From NCBI GenBank assembly GCA_016714985.1, contig JADKBS010000001.1:329001-393000 (forward strand): a stretch of 64,000 nt of DNA, given 5' to 3'. The notes beneath the pieces were generated by a model. The model was not told the origin of the DNA, searched no databases, and was given only the letters and a program-made list of their open reading frames with translations. The DNA is from Saprospiraceae bacterium. Its GTDB lineage: Bacteria > Bacteroidota > Bacteroidia > Chitinophagales > Saprospiraceae. Both the position numbers and the translations under genes were made by a program. This document shows, piece after piece, positions 62,369 to 64,000 of the stretch (position 1 is the stretch's first letter; every line of letters starts with the position of its first letter).

Positions 62369-64000
62369 TTACTCCGGCTCAAAGCCGAGCACGATGTTGA
62401 AGGTGCCAAGGCTTGAAATTTTTCCAGATGGGTTGGCTTTGTCGAATCCAAGGCCATAATCAAAGCCAAGCACACCGAACATCGGCAGGAAGACCCGGAG
62501 ACCGGCGCCCACCGAGCGTTTCATGTCGAAGGGGTTGTAGTCCCTCGCCCTGCGCCATGAGTTGCTGCCCTGTGCGAACACGTGGGCATAGATAGTGGAG
62601 CTTGGGTTCAGCGACAGCGGATAGCGCAACTCCAATGTTATCTTTTGGTACAGCGGCGTTGCGTTCATGTCCGTATTGCTGCCCTTGAAGCGGTTGTTTT
62701 CATAATCGCTCTGCTTGTAGCCCCTCGAACTGATGATTTCCGTTCCTGTGAAGAAGCCAAACTGCTGGTTGTTGAGGCCGTCGCCGCCAAGCTGGAAGCG
62801 CTCAAATGGCGATACGCCTATCTCCTTGTTGTAAGCACCAAGGAAACCGAACTTGGCATCCGCCTTTATCACCAACTTGCCCACCAGGGTCTGGTACCAT
62901 TCGGCGTTTACCTTCCATTTGTGGTACTCCAAGAACTTGAAGCGTTGCTCTGTGGGCAAATCGGCGTATTCTTTTTTGTTGAACAAAGAGTAAGGCGGTG
63001 TGAACTGCAAGGACACCTGCACCCTGGAGCCTTCCTGCGGGAAAATTGGGTTGTTGATGGTGGTGCGGGCGATGGTCTGCGTGACGCTGAAGTTGCGGAA
63101 GGTGCCCTCTGAAACCCCCTCCCCGTCGTCGGTGCGGAAGAGGCCACGCTGGCTGAAGATGTAGTTCTGCAGCTTGATGACCTGTAGGTTGAGCGAGGTG
63201 GACGAGATGAAATTGTCGTCCGGTTTCTTCAAGCGGGTGCCGAGGCTGATGGTCACGCCGCCATTGGTCAGCTTGCCATAGAATTCGCTGTTGCGGTTCT
63301 GGCCGTTGGACAGGATGGATACGAAGCCCGCCACCGTGAGCGAATTGGGCTTTTTACCGCCCAGCCAAGGTTCCGTGAAGGAGACATTGTACGACTGAAA
63401 GTAGCGTCCGTTGGTCTGCGCACGCAAGGAGAGGCGTTGGCCATCGCCTTGCGGCAATGGGCTCCAGGTATCTTTCTTGAAAATATTGCGGGCCGAGAAG
63501 TTGTTGAAGGCAACGCCAAGGGTGCCGATGACGCCGTTGCGGCGACCGCCCCAGCCTGCCGAAAGCTCCAACTGATCGGAAGGCTTTTCTTCCAAGGTAT
63601 AAACAATGTCCACGGTGCCCCGCTGCGGGTTCACGGGTGGTTCGATGCCTAGATTTTCCGGGTTGAAATAGCCCAGGTTGATGATTTGACGCTGTGAGCG
63701 GATGATGTCCGAGCGACTGAACTTCTCGCCCGGCACGGTGAACAATTCCCGCCTCACCACGTGCTCGTGCGTACGGTCGTTGCCCTTGATGATGACCTTG
63801 TCAATGGTCGCCTGCGGTCCTTCAAAAATGCGCAGTTCCAGGTCAATGGAATCGCTCGCTACGGCCACTTCGATGGGGTCAACGTTGAAAAAGAGGTAGC
63901 CGTTGTCCATATAGAGCGAACTCACGTCACGGCCATCCTGGCTGAAGCGGAGGCGGGTTTCGAGCAGTTCGGCATTATAAACATCGCCTTTTTTGATGCC
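62369..64000 (-). CDS. bamA: Outer-membrane assembly factor BamA (Omp85), N-terminus cut by window
   Basis: About 544 residues are visible. The last POTRA domains come first (GDVYNAELLETRLRFSQDGR ... IDKVIIKGNDRTHEHVVRRE), then a 16-stranded barrel starting near GWGGRRNGVIGTLG and ending FNIVLGFEPE. The barrel has the Omp85 segment SSRGYKQSD and the closing SVGAGLRVFLPMFGVLGFDY. BamA folds outer-membrane proteins. The reading frame stays open to base 64000, so the start is outside. Confidence 0.95.
   Translation of the reverse strand, partial: GIKKGDVYNAELLETRLRFSQDGRDVSSLYMDNGYLFFNVDPIEVAVASDSIDLELRIFEGPQATIDKVIIKGNDRTHEHVVRRELFTVPGEKFSRSDIIRSQRQIINLGYFNPENLGIEPPVNPQRGTVDIVYTLEEKPSDQLELSAGWGGRRNGVIGTLGVAFNNFSARNIFKKDTWSPLPQGDGQRLSLRAQTNGRYFQSYNVSFTEPWLGGKKPNSLTVAGFVSILSNGQNRNSEFYGKLTNGGVTISLGTRLKKPDDNFISSTSLNLQVIKLQNYIFSQRGLFRTDDGEGVSEGTFRNFSVTQTIARTTINNPIFPQEGSRVQVSLQFTPPYSLFNKKEYADLPTEQRFKFLEYHKWKVNAEWYQTLVGKLVIKADAKFGFLGAYNKEIGVSPFERFQLGGDGLNNQQFGFFTGTEIISSRGYKQSDYENNRFKGSNTDMNATPLYQKITLELRYPLSLNPSSTIYAHVFAQGSNSWRRARDYNPFDMKRSVGAGLRVFLPMFGVLGFDYGLGFDKANPSGKISSLGTFNIVLGFEPE

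Noticed and set aside
1..64000. tRNA or rRNA genes
   Set aside because: No T-loop GGTTCGAATCC-type sequence in a cloverleaf context and no rRNA core sequence was seen on either strand.

Overview
The window looks like a chromosome segment of a Bacteroidota bacterium, most likely a Saprospiria-type relative (Haliscomenobacter/Lewinella-like). The evidence is four secreted proteins with C-terminal type IX secretion (T9SS) sorting domains, a giant SprB-repeat adhesin, a DUF4271/HemD-like pair, a TonB-dependent receptor, lipoproteins, promoters of the TTG-N19-21-TAnnTTTG type and near-absence of Shine-Dalgarno sequences. No rRNA, tRNA, prophage or CRISPR array was recognised. Base composition is moderate, close to 50 percent GC, with a few AT-richer islands (about 19.5-20.2 kb, 28.7-29.8 kb, 32.7-33.5 kb, 37.4-37.9 kb).

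Layout. 0-7.2 kb: end of an anti-sigma-like/CpxP-like pair, an epimerase, a lipoprotein, two membrane proteins (one with pentapeptide repeats) and peptide release factor 3. 7.4-11 kb: small membrane protein, lipoprotein, a GCS2-type glutamate-cysteine-ligase-like enzyme fused to two CBS domains, Nudix hydrolase. 11-17.1 kb: a tightly coupled response regulator / histidine kinase / vanadium-haloperoxidase-like / PAP2 phosphatase operon, with a second haloperoxidase-like lipoprotein divergent. 17.3-22 kb: NTF2-like, heavy-metal-binding, LETM1-like and thioredoxin-like proteins, an empty AT-rich stretch with two terminators, then DUF4271 and HemD-like genes. 22-27 kb: two ATP-grasp enzymes with a class I glutamine-amidotransferase-like protein, an esterase and a cupin. 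27-30 kb: an alpha-L-fucosidase between inverted copies of a small hairpin element, with relics of a transposase and an ORF6N gene. 30-33.5 kb: a molybdenum hydroxylase pair and a higBA toxin-antitoxin locus. 33.6-44.6 kb: CotH protein, glycosyltransferase, TlpA-like protein, ABC ATPase, EEP hydrolase, Nudix and a TonB receptor behind a TPP riboswitch. 45-50 kb: SprB-repeat adhesin. 50-64 kb: mutL, GT4, SemiSWEET, T9SS cargo, NRDE, DUF58, a metallopeptidase, esterase, Hsp20 and bamA (cut by the window end).

The most unusual feature is a dispersed set of about twenty intergenic arrays built of degenerate 7-bp (sometimes 8-bp) units. They usually occur as two oppositely oriented arms that can pair. 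The same few unit vocabularies recur at distant loci. Arrays reach exactly to start or stop codons, supply the last codons of some genes, and form the P3 arm of the TPP riboswitch. I know no described function for them.

A second theme is frame disruption: at least seven otherwise well-preserved genes each carry one apparent 1-2 base indel (near 50, 3940, 5228, 6335, 28628, 32935 and 59013). Sequencing error and real decay cannot be separated from this window alone.
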